The notes: generated from the letters alone by a model not told the origin. DNA of 64,000 nucleotides from Polynucleobacter asymbioticus QLW-P1DMWA-1 (GCF_000016345.1 NC_009379.1:1550001-1614000), one strand, 5' to 3'; positions 45,502 to 53,970 are shown, counted from the stretch's first letter. Translations and numbers: made by a program.

Positions 45502-46359
45502 TTAGAACTGAACCGTTTCGCCTTCGGTCATGGGGATGACTTTAATGTTGCTGCCTTTCATAGCCGCCTGAAACTCTGCCAATGTCCCCTTGGTCATTGG
45601 GTTGGAGTTGTAATGCATTGGTATCACCATTTTTGGCTTCACCCAAGTGCGAAGTGCATAAGCTGCATCATCAGGCGCCATAGTGAAATTACCGCCAATA
45701 GGAATCAGCACTAAATCCGGCTTGTAGTGTTCGCTAATAAATTTCATGTCACTAAATAATCCGGTATCGCCCATATGCCAAATCTTGAAACCATTCTCAA
45801 GTTCGATGATGTAACCCATTGGCTCACCAGCAGGATGTGACTCCAACTTATCAGTAGCGGGATTTTTCCAAACTAATAGAGAAGAATGCTCTGCTTGAAC
45901 TGCAGTAACTTTAATACCCGGTAAAGGTGTTACTTGACCAGTCTTATTAAAACGATAACCCAACTCCGCTGGTAAGACGCCTAAGGTTGTAAGGGGGGTC
46001 ACCATATCGGCAGGGCCATACAACTTCGTATTATTAGTTTTGGCAATAGTAGGCGCATCACCAAGATGATCAACGTGGGCATGAGTTACCAGCAAAAGAT
46101 CAATCGGACCAATCGCTGCTAAATCGTTTTTATACATTGGAGGTGTTTTAGGTCCACCGGTAATCCATGGGTCAATCAGGATCATCTTGCCTTGAGGGGT
46201 TTTGATACGGAAACCGGCCTGACCAAACCATAGCAATTCTGTCTTTCCCTGTGCGCCAGCAGCTGGAGCACTTTGCGCCCCTACGTACGCGCTTGAAGCC
46301 AACAGCAGGGCTGCCAAGATAGCGCCGCCAAATGCACGCTTCTTAAGAATATTTACCAT
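45502..46359 (-). CDS. Metallo-beta-lactamase-fold hydrolase (UPF0173-like), exported
   Basis: A 285-residue metal-dependent hydrolase with an N-terminal signal peptide (to about residue 29, VGAQS). The metal motif HAHVDH is at residues 93-98, a second ligand is in HMGDTGLF near 197, and a third histidine lies in MVIPMHYNSNP near 250. The fold is the UPF0173/L-ascorbate-lactonase-like branch, usually cytoplasmic; the exported form here is a notable variant. Substrate unknown. Confidence 0.85.
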   Translation of the reverse strand: MVNILKKRAFGGAILAALLLASSAYVGAQSAPAAGAQGKTELLWFGQAGFRIKTPQGKMILIDPWITGGPKTPPMYKNDLAAIGPIDLLLVTHAHVDHLGDAPTIAKTNNTKLYGPADMVTPLTTLGVLPAELGYRFNKTGQVTPLPGIKVTAVQAEHSSLLVWKNPATDKLESHPAGEPMGYIIELENGFKIWHMGDTGLFSDMKFISEHYKPDLVLIPIGGNFTMAPDDAAYALRTWVKPKMVIPMHYNSNPMTKGTLAEFQAAMKGSNIKVIPMTEGETVQF

Positions 46360-46478
46360 CTCACTGCCTCCTATATTTTTGTATTTATGTCGATGGGAAA
46401 ACTATATCTGAAATTAGAAATCCCATCTTGTGCGGCGTTGCAACAATTTCGTTACCCAACAAGGCAAGGTTCTCAGCT

Positions 46479-46898
46479 TTACTTCCAAAATATAGAAATC
46501 TTTTGGGAAGAATTTGCTTTGATGCTCACCACCCTCTTTTGAGTCACCTCTTGATAACTTCCCTCGATGGCATAGTCTCCTGGCTCGAGATTAATCAGCA
46601 TGTAAGGACCATCAGCTATGGCATCAAAAACAGCCTTCCCTTTGGTATTCATTACTTTGATCTTGACCCCAAATATCCACACACCCCGACCATTTTCAAG
46701 TTGAGAAAGTTCTAATGTCAGGGGCCATTGCTTAGCCTCAGCCAAAATAGCTGTCGTCTCGCCTTCACCTACCCCACCACTAATGTAAGAAATACCCTCC
46801 GAATATTCCGTATCCGGAATTTGTGCGGAAACAAATCCACTTGAAATCAGAAAAGCGTAGAGGGCCACTTGAAGGGCGTACTTCATTAAGGTTTTCAT
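46479..46898 (-). CDS. Exported protein with carboxypeptidase-regulatory-like fold, unknown function
   Basis: A 139-residue secreted protein. The ATG at 46898, preceded by GAAGAAA, gives a signal peptide (MKTLMKYALQVALYAFLISSGFVSAQ); an upstream start 21 codons earlier is unlikely. The mature part, with KVMNTKGKAVFDAIADGPYMLINLEPGDYAIEGSY, resembles a transthyretin-like carboxypeptidase-regulatory domain. No enzyme motif. Stands alone between terminators. Confidence 0.7.
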   Translation of the reverse strand: MKTLMKYALQVALYAFLISSGFVSAQIPDTEYSEGISYISGGVGEGETTAILAEAKQWPLTLELSQLENGRGVWIFGVKIKVMNTKGKAVFDAIADGPYMLINLEPGDYAIEGSYQEVTQKRVVSIKANSSQKISIFWK

Positions 46899-46962
46899 AT
46901 TAACTATTTCTTCATAAAGGTAGATGCAGGTTCTCTTCCATATTACAGCCAGAAACGACAAT

Positions 46963-46986
46963 AAAAAAGCCCCGCATTGGCGGGGC
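46963..46986 (-). terminator. Terminator of the quinone oxidoreductase gene
   Basis: GCCCCGC and GCGGGGC form a seven-base GC stem with an ATTG loop, followed on the minus strand by six T. It lies 28 bases past the stop at 47014. Confidence 0.87.
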
Positions 46987-47013
46987 CAGGTAATACTAAG
47001 CTCTTGGTAAGTA

Positions 47014-47994
47014 TTAAGGAATTAATACAATTGCGCCCGATACTTTTCTACCTTCAGCTGCACGGTGAGCATCTGCAGCTTGTTCCAAAGGAAACTTAGC
47101 GCCGATTTGCACCTTGACGTAACCTTGAGCAATCGCATCAAATACTGCACGCGCATTTTCTTGCAACAAAGCAGCAGTCGCGTTATGCGGGAATACAGAA
47201 GGTCTTGTTAAAAACAGACAGCCCTTCTTGTTCAAAATTTCTGGCTGAATTTCAGGAGCAGGTCCTGATGCAGCGCCAAAAAGAGCGACCGTACCAAATG
47301 GAGCAGTGCAATCTAAAGAGCCTAAGAAGGTATCTTTAGCCACTGAGTCATAGACCACATTAGCTTTGCGTCCACCAGTTGCTTTGAGAACCTCCTCAAC
47401 CCAATTTGGATTGGAGTAATCCACTACCGCATCGCAACCAGCAGCTTTCGCTGCATCAAATTTTGCGGGAGATCCAACAGTGCCCACTACAAAGGCGCCT
47501 AGTGCTTTTGCCCAGCCAGCCAAAATCTGGCCAACACCACCAGCAGCCGCATGAACCAGAACAACATCGCCAGCTTTTACTTTGTAGGTTTTTTGAACGA
47601 GATACTGAGCTGTCATCGCTTTGAAGAAAACTGCTGCAGCAACTTCATCCGAAACATGATCTGGGACTGGAACCAATTTATCCGCAGGTACATTACGTGC
47701 ACTTGCATAAGCACCAATGCCGGCATTCATATACATGACGCGATCACCAACCTTCAATCCAGTAACACCGTCACCCAATGTCTCTACTACCCCTACAGCC
47801 TCATGCCCAAGACCAGTTGGCAGTTCTAGTGGGTAAACGCCTGAGCGCTGATAAACGTCGATGAAGTTAAAGCCGATTGCGGTTTGACGAATCTGCACTT
47901 CACCTTTTGATGGCGCTGGTAACTCTTTGTCGATTAATTGAATTACATCTGCACTGCCTAGCTTATCTAGACTCACTACCCTGGCTTTTGTCAC
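47014..47994 (-). CDS. NADPH:quinone oxidoreductase (zeta-crystallin type)
   Basis: A 326-residue medium-chain dehydrogenase-type quinone reductase, without zinc ligands. The NADPH-binding loop is HAAAGGVGQILAGWAKALGA near residues 148-167; GLGHEAVGVVETLGDGVTGLKVGDRV near 62 is the catalytic-domain signature. Probably one-electron reduction of quinones in the cytoplasm. Single gene with its own terminator. It shares a redox theme with the MarR operon nearby, though no regulatory link is visible. Confidence 0.88.
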   Translation of the reverse strand: MTKARVVSLDKLGSADVIQLIDKELPAPSKGEVQIRQTAIGFNFIDVYQRSGVYPLELPTGLGHEAVGVVETLGDGVTGLKVGDRVMYMNAGIGAYASARNVPADKLVPVPDHVSDEVAAAVFFKAMTAQYLVQKTYKVKAGDVVLVHAAAGGVGQILAGWAKALGAFVVGTVGSPAKFDAAKAAGCDAVVDYSNPNWVEEVLKATGGRKANVVYDSVAKDTFLGSLDCTAPFGTVALFGAASGPAPEIQPEILNKKGCLFLTRPSVFPHNATAALLQENARAVFDAIAQGYVKVQIGAKFPLEQAADAHRAAEGRKVSGAIVLIP

Positions 47995-48028
47995 ATATCA
48001 CCTATTTATATTTAGATTAAGAAAAATA

Positions 48029-48466
48029 TCATACAACAAGGGCGTTTTCTTCCTCTATCACCGCCCAAGTACTGTCACCTAACTTCTTTACTGCCATGGA
48101 ATAAGTCCAGCCATCAGGAATACCGCAACTCCACTCCTTAGGCCCATTTTGAATCAGGACATTCGTAGCGTTTCTGCTGTCGTAATACAAGTGGTAAATT
48201 TTTCCATGAATAGGATTAAAGCCAAATTTAGCGCCATGCACCATTTCCGTCGCATCTAACCTTGCTTGTAATGCTCTTGCCTGTTTCATCAATACTTCAG
48301 CCTGCTCCATAATGCGCTCGTATTCTTGCTTCGCATTTTGGCGCGCAACATTAACAGCCTTATCTTTTTCTTCGACTACTTTGATTGGAGCAAATACAGG
48401 GGCGCCAACCTCCATTGGGTATTCAATTCCCGCGTGTCTTGCTGGGTCGGTATCTTCGATTCTCAT
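48029..48466 (-). CDS. DUF2452 family protein
   Basis: A 145-residue cytoplasmic protein. It has a long helical region (EEKDKAVNVARQNAKQEYERIMEQAEVLMKQ..., residues 32-65) likely to be a coiled coil, then a compact C-terminal domain (ATEMVHGAKFGFNPIHGKIYHLYY) seen in DUF2452 proteins. Function unknown. It lies 34 bases upstream of qor on the minus strand and could share a transcript; the plus strand gene at 48615 diverges from it. Confidence 0.82.
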   Translation of the reverse strand: MRIEDTDPARHAGIEYPMEVGAPVFAPIKVVEEKDKAVNVARQNAKQEYERIMEQAEVLMKQARALQARLDATEMVHGAKFGFNPIHGKIYHLYYDSRNATNVLIQNGPKEWSCGIPDGWTYSMAVKKLGDSTWAVIEEENALVV

Positions 48467-48614
48467 GGATTGCCCGTGAACTCTGGTTTTATTGCAAAAT
48501 TAGATTTAGCAAGCTGTTTAGGTGAAGAAAGTGTGACACAAAAGGGAAACTTTTGCCGAACACCCGCTTATCAATACACTGCACAATCAGAAAGCGCCAT
48601 TACAGAAAGATTAC

Positions 48615-48989
48615 ATGAATAGAGAAGTGACGCTCAACGTTTTAGGGCAACCATTAGTGCCCTGCTCTTTTGATCCCTTAACTGGATTTTTTAGGGATGG
48701 CTGCTGCAAAACCAATGCAGAAGATGCAGGAAGTCATCTCATTTGCGCCATTGTGACGAATGATTTTTTGCAATTTAGCCTTGCTAGAGGGAACAACCTG
48801 ATCACCCCAGTGGCTCAATACCAATTTCCAGGTCTCATTGCCGGCGATCAATGGTGCCTGTGTATCAATCGTTGGCTCGAAGCGCTTGAAGCGAATTGCG
48901 CCCCTCTAGTGAAGTTAGAGAGCACTAATATCAAAGCATTGGAAAAGGTATCTTTAAGTTTGCTGGAACAATATTCGAGTGAATCTTGA
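48615..48989 (+). CDS. DUF2237 family protein
   Basis: A 124-residue cysteine-rich protein with the DUF2237 pattern: NVLGQPLVPCSFDPLTGFFRDGCC near residues 8-31, LICAIVTNDFLQFSLARGNNLITPV near 43, and GDQWCLCINRWLEALEANCAP near 77. Six conserved cysteines may bind metal or form disulfides. Function unknown. Its stop overlaps the TTG start of the deacetylase-like gene, so both proteins are translated from one transcript. Confidence 0.87.
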   Translation: MNREVTLNVLGQPLVPCSFDPLTGFFRDGCCKTNAEDAGSHLICAIVTNDFLQFSLARGNNLITPVAQYQFPGLIAGDQWCLCINRWLEALEANCAPLVKLESTNIKALEKVSLSLLEQYSSES

Positions 48990-49885
48990 AGGCCTATTAC
49001 TCAGATCACTTTGTATTACCCCTGCCAACAGGACATCGATTTCCAATGGAGAAATATTCACGCCTGCGAGATTTAGTGGGCACCCTGTCTTCAGTAGAGA
49101 CAATCGAGGCGCCCGCCGCTAGCGATACTCAAATTCTGTACTGCCATGATCCCCAATACCTCATTAAAGTGATTGAGGGAAAACTCAGCCCACAAGAACA
49201 AAAAGAAATTGGCTTTCCTTGGAGCGTAAAAATGGTTGAGCGCTCACGACGCTCGGCTGGAGCTACGGTAGCCGCTGCCAAGACTGCTTTAGAGGAAGGC
49301 ATTGCCGCCAACCTGGCAGGCGGAACCCATCACGCCTATCGGGCAATAGGAAGTGGATTTTGTGTATTTAATGACTCAGCAATCGCTGCGCGGACACTCC
49401 AAAAAGAGATCAGCCCCCATTTAAAAATTGCTGTAATTGACTTAGATGTTCATCAAGGCAATGGCACTGCCGCCATCTTACAAAACGACCCCTCTATCTT
49501 TACCTTATCTATTCATGGGGAAAACAACTTTCCTTTTAAAAAAGAGCAAAGTGATTTAGATCTAGGGCTGCCGGATGGCTGTGAGGACAAGCTGTATTTA
49601 AATGCTTTATGCAAAGCTCTTGAGGAGCTTGAGTCCCGCTTTAAGGCAGATTGCATTATTTACTTAGCAGGCGCAGATCCTCACGAGGGGGATCGACTGG
49701 GAAGACTTAATTTAAGCAAGGAGGGCATGCGCCAACGAGATGAAACTGTCTTTCAGTTTGCACTAGACCGCAAACTATCCGTTGCTTTCTCGATGGCAGG
49801 CGGTTATGGCAAGGAAATAGACTCTACTGTGGATATTCATTTCCAAACCATTCAAACCGCTGTGGCATTTCAGGGGCTTTACTAA
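48986..49885 (+). CDS. Histone deacetylase-like amidohydrolase
   Basis: A 299-residue zinc amidohydrolase of the HDAC/AcuC/acetylpolyamine family. The start is TTG at 48986, overlapping the previous stop (TTGA); no closer ATG precedes the KAYYSDHFVLPLP segment. Active-site features: the His pair in GGTHHAYRAIGSGFCVFND near residue 111, DLDVHQGNGTA near 152 with zinc ligands, and GADPHEGDRLG near 229, and GGYGK near 272. Substrates of bacterial members include acetyl-polyamines and acetylated proteins. Converges on the phasin gene with a four-base overlap. Confidence 0.87.
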   Translation: MKAYYSDHFVLPLPTGHRFPMEKYSRLRDLVGTLSSVETIEAPAASDTQILYCHDPQYLIKVIEGKLSPQEQKEIGFPWSVKMVERSRRSAGATVAAAKTALEEGIAANLAGGTHHAYRAIGSGFCVFNDSAIAARTLQKEISPHLKIAVIDLDVHQGNGTAAILQNDPSIFTLSIHGENNFPFKKEQSDLDLGLPDGCEDKLYLNALCKALEELESRFKADCIIYLAGADPHEGDRLGRLNLSKEGMRQRDETVFQFALDRKLSVAFSMAGGYGKEIDSTVDIHFQTIQTAVAFQGLY

Positions 49886-50430
49886 GATTTCTTTTTAGAA
49901 GTCTTGGGTGAAGCAAGATTGGAGACGTTTTCAACGCTCTGCTCAAAGTTCGTAAATGAATCCGCCATTGCTGCGCGGATCATTTCAAAGTTTTGTAAGG
50001 CATTATTAAATGATGTTTTAAATACTGAAACATAAGCTTCACTACCCATGGGTGCATTGTTAGTCGCATCATTTACAAAATGAATCAGATCCGCCTTAGA
50101 AGACTGAATCAGCTCTTCAGCAATATCAACCAATTCTTGATTACCGCTTTTTAGAGCATCTAATAATTGTTGGTGATATTGCGTCACCTCTTTAGCAGCC
50201 TCTTGCAATACTTCTGCATGTACATAGTCAAAAGCAGCTTTCGGATCTTGTGTCTTCATTAGCTCTGACATTCTTGCTTGAATTTGTGCAGCAAATTCTT
50301 GAGCGGCCTGTTGATTAATTTTCGCAATTGCTTGGGCGCTTTCCATAGCCACACGCCCTACCGCTTGACCGGCATCGACTACTTTTTGTTGACTCGCCAT
50401 CATCGGAATATCCATGGATTTTTTGCTCAT
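49882..50430 (-). CDS. Phasin (PHA granule-associated protein)
   Basis: A 182-residue amphipathic, helical protein of the phasin family, coating PHB granules. The pattern QKVVDAGQAVGRVAMESAQAIAKINQQAAQEFAAQIQARMSEL (residues 14-56) and the following heptad-rich stretch to residue 150, with almost no cysteine or tryptophan, are typical. Ends in a Lys-rich SPKTSKKKS tail. It converges with the HDAC-like gene. Consistent with the PHA depolymerase at 23.8-25.1 kb. Confidence 0.85.
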   Translation of the reverse strand: MSKKSMDIPMMASQQKVVDAGQAVGRVAMESAQAIAKINQQAAQEFAAQIQARMSELMKTQDPKAAFDYVHAEVLQEAAKEVTQYHQQLLDALKSGNQELVDIAEELIQSSKADLIHFVNDATNNAPMGSEAYVSVFKTSFNNALQNFEMIRAAMADSFTNFEQSVENVSNLASPKTSKKKS

Positions 50431-50533
50431 ATAAGACCTTTCAGGGTGATAGATACGCTACTTACGTCCTCAATCTACTCTCGTTATGAGGGGTTGCCAT
50501 AGAGGAATACCAGTAGAAATCCGTCAAAGCCCC

Positions 50534-50568
50534 AAAAAGAAAACCCCAGTCATTGCTAACTGGGGTTT
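50534..50568 (-). terminator. Terminator of the SYLF-like lipoprotein gene
   Basis: AAACCCCAGT and ACTGGGGTTT form a ten-base stem around an eight-base loop, then TTTCTTTTT follows on the minus strand. It lies 31 bases past the stop at 50599. Confidence 0.85.
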
Positions 50569-50598
50569 TATGGCAAAAAGGCTTGCCGTCTAATGAAA

Positions 50599-51243
50599 TT
50601 ACTTAGTTGCTGGCTTTTTCTTGGGAAGGCTTGCTAATGTTGCCGCATCATTTAATTGCTGATCAACCAAAAATAGCGCGCCACCGTAGTTGGCTTGCAA
50701 ATCATATCCAGAAAGACCTACTGTGTAGAAGGTAATCTCAGGATTAAATGAGCGAATGGTGCCACCAGAACCGGCAGAGAAATTTGCCTCTACATCTACA
50801 CCGCCCTGCTGTCCTGCAACAGAAGCCAATAAGAATTGATCAATAGCGGTTGTATTTTTAAAGATGATAATTTGATATTGTTTTTGATATCCAGCGCCAA
50901 CACCCTCACCCGTCTTAACAGCTTGCATAAAGATTGGATTTTTACGGCGCTTATCAAATAGAACACCTTCGCCACGAGCGAGTACCAATAAAACGATGTT
51001 GTAGTTAGAAGTATCGAACACTGCATAGCCTGCAGCTGCATCAATTTCTTTCTTCACATCCGGCTTCTGCTTCAGCAAAGCATCTAAGCCAGTTGTTGAC
51101 ATCTGCATAGTGGCATCACGCTTCTGAATGATTTCGGCTGGAGTGAGCGGCTTACCATCCGCGCCAGTAGATTGGCATCCAGAGAGAATGAATGCCGCAG
51201 ACAATGCTGCAATAGCGTAGCTAAGAATAGATTTAAATTTCAT
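50599..51243 (-). CDS. SYLF-domain-like lipoprotein
   Basis: A 214-residue lipoprotein with lipobox LSGC, lipidated cysteine C23. The mature sequence has AAGYAVFDTSNYNIVLLVLARGEGVLFD and VGAGYQKQYQIIIFKNTTAIDQFL, which resemble the SYLF (Ysc84) lipid-binding domain. Localised to the outer membrane or periplasm; function in bacteria is largely unknown. The end is Lys/Pro-rich (LPKKKPATK). Followed by its own terminator; transcribed behind the OMP-like gene at 51289 with 45 bases between. Confidence 0.78.
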   Translation of the reverse strand: MKFKSILSYAIAALSAAFILSGCQSTGADGKPLTPAEIIQKRDATMQMSTTGLDALLKQKPDVKKEIDAAAGYAVFDTSNYNIVLLVLARGEGVLFDKRRKNPIFMQAVKTGEGVGAGYQKQYQIIIFKNTTAIDQFLLASVAGQQGGVDVEANFSAGSGGTIRSFNPEITFYTVGLSGYDLQANYGGALFLVDQQLNDAATLASLPKKKPATK

Positions 51244-51288
51244 TTGAACTCGATTGGTTATTAAATAGAAAGAATATGTCCTGAAACA

Positions 51289-52104
51289 TTAGAAGTTAAA
51301 TGTTGCAGACAATTGGGGGCCTTGAAAGGTCGTTTTCTGCAACAGGCCATTGTTGCTGCCACCCCTCATGTCGTAATACAGGCCGCGATAGACGAGAGAA
51401 ACATCCAACCATTTCTCAAAAGTTTTCCCCACACCAAGAATTCCCTGCCAGGTCATATTGGTTGTACCCCCTCCACCACCAATATCACCATAAATTGGGA
51501 TATACCAGGTAGAGTCAGCTATACGGTACCGCCCTTTAAAGCCGACTATAGGATCCACTGTTGACATAGCACTGGAATCGCTGAGCTTGTCAGCCGTTCC
51601 ATTAAGGGCTAGATTTAAAGTAGCGGTCATACCGACCCAGCGAGCACCAACCAAACCATCAACATATGCGTTTTGATTTCTAAAGAGCGTGTAAGTGGCT
51701 GCACCAGTCAAAATCGTTGACTGTACTGTGCCTTTATCGGCAAGAGTTGCCGGCGAACCTGGCGGAATGGTAATGGGAATGGTGCCTGATTTTTGCAGGG
51801 TTGCAGTAATGAAATCCCCCATTACCCCCCAATTTCCGTAGTGCGCTTCTCCAGCAATCATTGCACCAGATTTCAAGCTACTTAGCACCTTATTGGCATC
51901 AAGGCTTGCAGTTGTTACATAACGATCGTTATAACTTAAGGTAGAACCAATGGTAGGCAACCACGCATAAGGGGTGACCTCAAAACGCCATTGATCAGAA
52001 ATATTTGGGATTGGGCTCAAATTTTCATCGGCATGAGCGATCCCTATAGACAGGAGAATTGCGCAGACCGTAAGAATTGGAGCAAAAATTTTCTTATTCA
52101 TCAT
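51289..52104 (-). CDS. Outer-membrane beta-barrel-like protein A
   Basis: A 271-residue protein starting MMNKKIFAPILTVCAILLS at 52104, with signal peptide ending near AHADE; a longer upstream start is rejected. The mature chain begins QWRFEVTPYAWLPTIGSTL and continues with alternating polar/hydrophobic strands, ending in TFQGPQLSATFNF. The aromatic C-terminal residue is the usual recognition signal for outer-membrane barrels. I do not recognise a specific function. Similar gene organisation (barrel with lipoprotein) follows at both sides. Confidence 0.75.
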   Translation of the reverse strand: MMNKKIFAPILTVCAILLSIGIAHADENLSPIPNISDQWRFEVTPYAWLPTIGSTLSYNDRYVTTASLDANKVLSSLKSGAMIAGEAHYGNWGVMGDFITATLQKSGTIPITIPPGSPATLADKGTVQSTILTGAATYTLFRNQNAYVDGLVGARWVGMTATLNLALNGTADKLSDSSAMSTVDPIVGFKGRYRIADSTWYIPIYGDIGGGGGTTNMTWQGILGVGKTFEKWLDVSLVYRGLYYDMRGGSNNGLLQKTTFQGPQLSATFNF

Positions 52105-52138
52105 TCTTGGTTTTAAATAGATATATCCGGAAAAAAGC

Positions 52139-52157
52139 TTTTGACCTGATGTCAAAA
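52139..52157. terminator. Hairpin between the two outer-membrane genes
   Basis: TTTTGAC and GTCAAAA form a seven-base stem around CTGAT. On the minus strand it is followed by GCTTTTTT, so it could partly terminate the 52281 transcript before barrel A. Confidence 0.4.
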
Positions 52158-52280
52158 AATATGCCAACTCAACACATGGGCAAGGCCGTTAGTATAGCTT
52201 TTAGCGATACTTTTTATATGCAAAATCAGGAGAAAAAGGCCTGGATTGTGGCTATCTATCCCGCAATTAACCTGCAGGGA

Positions 52281-53117
52281 CTAAAAATTCCAAGAAATCT
52301 TGCCGTAAGCCATCCAGTCGTATTGCTGAAAAGTTTGGATTACTTGCTTACTCGCTCCAATAGCTACTTCAAGATTACTGCTCAAGCGATGGGTAATCAT
52401 GGCGTCGATAGGCACAAACCAGCCACCTCCAGCGGAGTTGTAAATGATCCCGTTCTCATCTAATAAGCGTAGCATCGTCGCTGGGCCCAATCGAAATCCC
52501 ACAGTGGGATAGAGCTCGAGATTTCTCTTTAAGGGTGTCTGATTTGAAGTACCAGTGCAATTATTATTTTTTGCGCAAAAGCCATACATGTAACGAATCA
52601 AAGGAGAAAAATCGGCAACGTGAAGAAGGGTATCAATCTGGGGCGTGAATGACCAACTCAATTGAGGGCCGGCAGCCCACTGGTTGTTATTCCCAAAAGG
52701 AAAGACCACGCGCGCACCAACCAGGGCATTCAGGGGATTTAAAAAAGTTTGGTTTTGGCCCCAAACTGTAATAAGAGTGGGTCCAGTTGTAAATTGCGTT
52801 GCATTATTCGGTGAGGTAGTTGAGTTGTAGTCCGATGCGACTGATGTATCCAAGCGAAATCTTCCTCGCCAGTCTCCAACTTCAAGCGGGGTATAAAAAC
52901 GCAGCTTGAGAGTATTTTGGTAATTGTCACTTCCATCGTATTCATGGTATCCCCAGAACTCCAAGACGGAATCGGGAGAGAGCTTTTGCGAATCGTTGTT
53001 AAATTTTGAAATCGGAACAAGAAGATCTTCAGCATGAGCCATAGAAATAAGCGCCCATAAAAACATGACGAGGCAGCATTTCAACGGAATTGGAAGGGGT
53101 ATGCTCGAAATCTTCAT
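52281..53117 (-). CDS. Outer-membrane beta-barrel-like protein B
   Basis: A 278-residue exported protein. The signal region is hydrophobic (LKCCLVMFLWALISMAHA, ends near residue 29). The mature part shows strand-like segments (LKLRFYTPLEVGDWRGRFRLDTSVASDY, ARVVFPFGNNNQWAAGPQLSWSF) and ends ...WMAYGKISWNF with a terminal phenylalanine, as in outer-membrane barrels. C165-C171-like pair CAKNNNC may form a loop disulfide. Function not recognised. It lies 164 bases from the ahpC promoter region, divergent from it. Confidence 0.72.
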   Translation of the reverse strand: MKISSIPLPIPLKCCLVMFLWALISMAHAEDLLVPISKFNNDSQKLSPDSVLEFWGYHEYDGSDNYQNTLKLRFYTPLEVGDWRGRFRLDTSVASDYNSTTSPNNATQFTTGPTLITVWGQNQTFLNPLNALVGARVVFPFGNNNQWAAGPQLSWSFTPQIDTLLHVADFSPLIRYMYGFCAKNNNCTGTSNQTPLKRNLELYPTVGFRLGPATMLRLLDENGIIYNSAGGGWFVPIDAMITHRLSSNLEVAIGASKQVIQTFQQYDWMAYGKISWNF

Positions 53118-53199
53118 TAGAAGGAGTCATATTAAATGAAGCCTCAGATTGCCTATAAGTACCTCAATACCCCTGAAAAATAGCCTCAAACTGTATATC

Positions 53200-53237
53200 G
53201 AATAAATCGATAATAAATATCTAATTTATTCATTAGA
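53200..53237. promoter_or_regulatory. Nested dyads upstream of ahpC
   Basis: GAATAAAT (53200-53207) pairs with ATTTATTC (53224-53231), and TCTAAT (53220-53225) with ATTAGA (53232-53237). They are about 70-105 bases before the ahpC start. Peroxide control by OxyR, a LysR-type protein, is the family expectation, and OxyR sites are extended dyads, but the ATAG/CTAT consensus is not cleanly matched. Confidence 0.45.
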
Positions 53238-53306
53238 CAAATATAGAGACAAGGTCCAAAATTGCTCAAGTTGTTAGATATTCATTAACCAAAACAGGAG
53301 CACCCT

Positions 53307-53870
53307 ATGTCAATCATTAATACTGCAGTTCAACCATTCAAAACCGAAGCTTTCCATAATGGCAAGTTCGTAACCGTGACCGACGAGAGCATTAAAGGCA
53401 AATGGTCAGTTTTTATTTTCATGCCAGCAGCTTTTACATTTAACTGCCCTACTGAAATTGAAGATGCAGCAGAAAACTATGCTGAATTCCAAAAAATGGG
53501 CGCAGAAGTTTATATCATCACTACCGATACGCATTTCTCACACAAAGTATGGCATGAGACATCACCTGCTGTTGGTAAAGCGAAGTTCCCACTCGTTGGC
53601 GATCCAACACATACATTGACAAATGCTTTTGGCGTACATATTCCTGAAGCAGGTCTGGCATTGCGTGGCACTTTCATCATCAATCCAGAAGGCATCATCA
53701 AGACTGCAGAAATTCATTCCAATGAAATCGCACGTGATGTATCTGAAACATTGCGCAAGCTCAAAGCTGCTCAGTACACAGCTGCTCACCCAGGTGAAGT
53801 TTGCCCAGCGAAATGGAAAGAAGGCGCAGCTACATTGACTCCATCTTTAGACCTCGTAGGCAAGATCTAA
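53307..53870 (+). CDS. ahpC: Alkyl hydroperoxide reductase subunit C (2-Cys peroxiredoxin)
   Basis: Reduces hydrogen peroxide and organic hydroperoxides. The peroxidatic cysteine is C47 in AFTFNCPTEIEDAAENY and the resolving cysteine is near residue 166 in EVCPAKW, giving the typical 2-Cys layout. The 187-residue length matches AhpC of the AhpF-dependent class. A CAGGAGCACCCT ribosome site precedes the ATG. AhpF, its reductase, is encoded 100 bases downstream. Confidence 0.96.
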   Translation: MSIINTAVQPFKTEAFHNGKFVTVTDESIKGKWSVFIFMPAAFTFNCPTEIEDAAENYAEFQKMGAEVYIITTDTHFSHKVWHETSPAVGKAKFPLVGDPTHTLTNAFGVHIPEAGLALRGTFIINPEGIIKTAEIHSNEIARDVSETLRKLKAAQYTAAHPGEVCPAKWKEGAATLTPSLDLVGKI

Positions 53871-53884
53871 GTAAGCATCTCCAA

Positions 53885-53943
53885 CCAATCAGACTCTCTC
53901 CGGAGAGTCTATTGGAGAGGACTAGATCCTGCCCAATAGACTC
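53885..53943 (+). other. Three-arm alternative hairpin element in the ahpC-ahpF gap
   Basis: Arm A (53885-53898: CCAAT, one bulged C, AGACTCTC) pairs with arm B (53903-53915: GAGAGTCTATTGG), making a 13-bp stem closed by a UCCG tetraloop, a stable UNCG-type loop. Arm C (53933-53943: CCAATAGACTC) is a perfect complement of 53905-53915, so B can instead pair with C (11 bp, 17-base loop). The two folds exclude one another. No T-run follows either, so it is not an ordinary terminator. Confidence 0.75.
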
Positions 53944-53970
53944 ACTGAAATAAATACCAAGGATGCAATC

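Noticed and set aside
48326..48622. A 98-codon plus-strand frame before the DUF2237 gene
   Set aside because: Half of it is antisense to the DUF2452 gene and the remainder is non-coding leader; product shows no family features.
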